DNA of 64,000 nucleotides from Gnetum montanum (Eukaryota; Streptophyta; Gnetopsida; Gnetales; Gnetaceae): assembly GCA_015680685.1 (NCBI GenBank), contig MNCI01024055.1:71364-135363 (forward strand), in the 5' to 3' direction. The translations under genes and the position numbers were made by a program. Every line of letters begins with the position of its first letter. Position 1 is the first letter of the stretch. Under the pieces are notes generated by a model. That model ran no database searches. It saw only the letters and a program-made list of their open reading frames with translations, and was not told the origin of the DNA. Below are positions 61,719 to 64,000 of this stretch, in pieces.

Positions 61719-62391
61719 CTTGAATTCGGATGTGAGTCCCTCTTCCTTGAATTCGCGTCCCTGCAAAAGAAATTTCGGCACAACACAGCCAGTAGAGATG
61801 CCACTGATTTGGGTAAAAAGAATAGTTAATTTTACACAAAACAGAAAAACATTTCAGAGCAAAAACCCTTGCATTCTTCTGCGTTAGGATTAACACGATT
61901 CCTGCGATTTCTGTAACAAAAAGTTAGCATTCTTTTGGACTTTTTTTCTTTCCTCCATCTTTCTTCCATTGCGTACAAGGGCTAGAACTGTGTTTGCATT
62001 TTTTCCTTGTCGTAAAAAACATTATTCAAACCTTAGTATATTAACTTTGACATTTTCCTTGATACATCCGTAAACAGGGATCGACTCTTTTAGCTTTCCA
62101 CTTGTTTTTCATCCTTCATTTTCCAAAGGAGCATGATGAATTTTCCTTATCATTTGAAAAACTCTACTTCCTTTAACAATTCTTCTTGAACATCAAAGTA
62201 TTAAAATATCAATAAAGCACAACCAACATGTATATTTCTCTTGATTATCCTTTGTGACTTATTCATATTTTATCATCTTTGTTGCTCCATGAAATGGCTA
62301 AATTTTTCAACAGATATCATGTATGTGATATTGCAACTGAGCTGCAATATCACGTATGCAATATCATGGTTGCCCAAAATGCGACTCATCG

Positions 62392-62554
62392 TACACTGAT
62401 GAGTAAATGAAAACTCATCCTCGAGTTACAGTTATTACATAGTGGATAGGTATGGTATTATTGGATGATAAAAATGGGACTATGTCGCAGTGTGAAATGA
62501 AAACAAAATAAAGACACAACACAAATATTCTACATCTACAAAAATGGATGGAAC
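62392..62554 (-). other. Element C 3' untranslated region
   Basis: A short spacer between ORF3 and the 3' LTR. CTCGAGGATGAGTTTTCATT on the minus strand aligns with the same spot in Ath-1 (about 38535) and B. Confidence 0.5.
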
Positions 62555-64000
62555 TCATGTAGTTCCAGGTGGCAGTGGCTCATCCATTGGTGCTTTCCCT
62601 TTGTCTTGTGCTCCAGGTTTTGAGACTTGAGCATGTTGAAGTATGGCCTAGAGCTTCTCCTCTTCGTTCCGAGAGTCTTGTTCCATCCATGCTAATGTTC
62701 CAATGTTTGATAGAGTCAGCACTTCCCATGGACAAGGTAGTTGTAGAAACATTTAATTGGCTTTGACATACCAAGCCGTGAACACCCATCGTTCCTCCTC
62801 ATAGGCTTTGGCTTTATGCATGTACTTCTAAAAATTTGTTAGATGTTGACCCAAGTCCATTGCAACACCTTTCTGTCCTTGGTAGCTAGCTTTCACCACC
62901 TCAAGTTTAGAATTTACAACCTCCAGCTTCTCAAACAGCTTCTTACATTCTACAAATTCTGCTTCGTATTTGATGTGAGTGGTTGCTACTTGCTACTTGA
63001 GCTCTGGTCTTGGGCACCCTACTGTTAACATGGCAAGGTTTGCATACCTCAGATTGGCCAACTCCATGTATTCCATCAAATCCTGAATCTGCAAGTCCTA
63101 GCTCTTAACTTGCCCTTGGTGGGTGAAGGCATATGTGTTAGATGAATTCTTCTTGCAATTGATGAAAGTGTTCCTCAAGAATGTTCTTTTGCTTTTCTGT
63201 AGTGGTCAAATGAAGGTTTTCTACAATGAGCTATTTGTTTTCTTCTTGTAAGGCCTTGAGTGCCTTAAGATGCACAGGAGTTTGCGCTTGTGTTGCAGAG
63301 GCATCCTAAATAGCCTTCTCCTTTTAATTAGCCATCCTTTTATTCTCTGCAATTAACTTGGTTAATTTCTCAATTCTAAAATTATCTAGCTGGTCTATGG
63401 AAAAAAATTGTAGAGGGTCCCATTGTGCTACTTTTAAGGCCATGAGTTGCTCTTGTAGTTTCTTCACATCTACTTTCACATGCTCAGCCCTTACTTTTGT
63501 TAAGACTAGCTTCTCCTTTGAGAAAATGAGGTTTAACTGAATTTCCGTAACATCCTGAGGGATGTCAAACAGGGACATCATGACTTGCCCTATTTGGAGC
63601 AATCAATCAAGCACATCCTCATGTTTCGCAGGAGTCATTGAGGTTCCAGCAAAAGTTTGAGCATCTCGTCCTCCTGTGAGATCTACCAGTGGCACAATAG
63701 GTATATTGAAGGATTCTTTGATGTGGTATGTGACCACTTCTATAGCTCCCATGGCATCCTGGTGTTTCATGACCACCACAGTGGCCCCTTCACTAGTCTC
63801 TAATTGCACCTAAAAAGATGCCACATTTCCTGAGATCTATTGTGACCATCTACTTTTCCCTCCTCTTATGTGAATGGATACTTCCCGCCTTGTGTGATCC
63901 AATGAAACAGTAGGCTAAATAGCATCATCGATGACACAAAATAGGTTTGCATCATCATGACTTCCCTAACTGACCATCTTAGTGATGACCCCAAGATGGC
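62555..64000 (-). pseudogene. Element C ORF3, C-terminal part (runs off the window)
   Basis: The third copy of the ORF3 family. The C-terminus reads LPCPWEVLTLSNIGTLAW, then EEEKLQAIL and a Lys/Pro-rich end, with TGA at 62555-62557. Upstream is a coiled-coil-like stretch (63324-63602: KVRAEHVKVDVKKLQEQLMA) and a further open piece (63603-63809). It is better preserved than A or B, with longer open runs. The N-terminal part is outside the window. Confidence 0.7.

Larger units (their letters stand above)
59565..62312 (+). mobile_element. Insertion S: 2.75-kb LTR-like element, probably a solo LTR
   Basis: It starts TGTTGGCGACC and ends TTCAACA (TGTTG/CAACA inverted ends), flanked by a perfect GATAT duplication (59560-59564, 62313-62317). 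TATAAAG lies at 61712-61718 and AATAAA at 62211-62216, the order expected for U3-R-U5. No second LTR, primer site or pol is present inside, hence solo LTR. The last third is CpG-rich, unlike its surroundings, so it is probably the youngest insertion here. Confidence 0.65.
58808..62391 (-). repeat. 3' LTR of element C, interrupted by insertion S
   Basis: An LTR of about 830 bp excluding S. The left end is TGATGAATGGTGAGG; the right end is GACTCATCG. The module is of the GATATTGC type and forms a perfect stem TGATATTGCA-ACTGAGC-TGCAATATCA at about 62325-62351. Element C is nested in the ORF3-upstream spacer of element B (left target copy ACACC at 58803-58807; the right copy is outside the window). 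Confidence 0.78.
53909..64000 (-). mobile_element. Element B: Athila-like element with ORF3 (3' portion, runs off the window)
   Basis: A minus-strand element inserted in RT of element D. Seen are its 3' LTR (53909-54760), ORF3 (55011 to about 57860) and upstream spacer to 58807, where element C interrupts it. The pol part must lie beyond C and beyond the window. The left target copy would be ACCCA (53904-53908). Confidence 0.8.

Overview
This window looks like a gene-poor, AT-rich stretch of a very large plant genome. A gymnosperm or similar slow-turnover genome is my guess, from the decayed Ty3/gypsy elements, heavy C-to-T decay and no intact host gene; the species is not determinable from this sequence. 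Almost every structure is a long terminal repeat (LTR) retrotransposon or a piece of one. The only recognisable host gene is a broken NB-ARC disease-resistance-type (NLR) pseudogene at about 5420-7638 on the minus strand, split in its first visible exon by a solo LTR.

Layout. 1-1407: leader and 5' LTR of a minus-strand Athila-like element (F). 2948-3745: solo LTR G. 5420-7638: NLR pseudogene holding solo LTR H (6524-7430). 8784-39458: a complete Athila-like element (Ath-1) with both LTRs, gag, pol and a third long ORF (ORF3) after integrase. ORF3 is cut in two by a younger 17.4-kb Tat/Ogre-type element (Tat-1, 20603-38003). 39459-44560: mostly empty sequence with a large inverted-repeat structure. 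44560-53908: an older plus-strand gypsy element (D), interrupted by minus-strand Athila-like element E (45380-52420, perfect GAAGT target duplication) and then by minus-strand element B (53909 onward). B is interrupted by element C (58808 onward), and C's LTR is interrupted by a 2.75-kb LTR-like insertion S (59565-62312, perfect GATAT duplication). B and C run off the right edge.

The most interesting object is inside Tat-1. Between protease and reverse transcriptase, on the opposite strand, lies an apparent eight-exon gene (30858 down to 26777). Its seven introns are GT-AG and 70-205 bp long. Six of the seven join exons in matching codon phase, and one single-base frameshift accounts for the seventh. 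It would encode about 1,100 residues: a helical middle, a coiled coil and an acidic tail. All 15 premature stops can be explained by single C-to-T changes. It sits within what may be the sense-strand intron known from Ogre-type elements. The Athila-like elements carry their own ORF3 in sense orientation after integrase, and its C-terminus resembles that of the antisense gene. This suggests that one accessory-protein family is used by two retrotransposon lineages in different positions and orientations. ORF3 also appears to have an internal promoter built like the LTR promoter.

Two single-N positions (2221 and 4617) are each flanked by exact 46-bp direct repeats and are very probably assembly joins. 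All homology calls come from reading translated motifs; no database search was possible.
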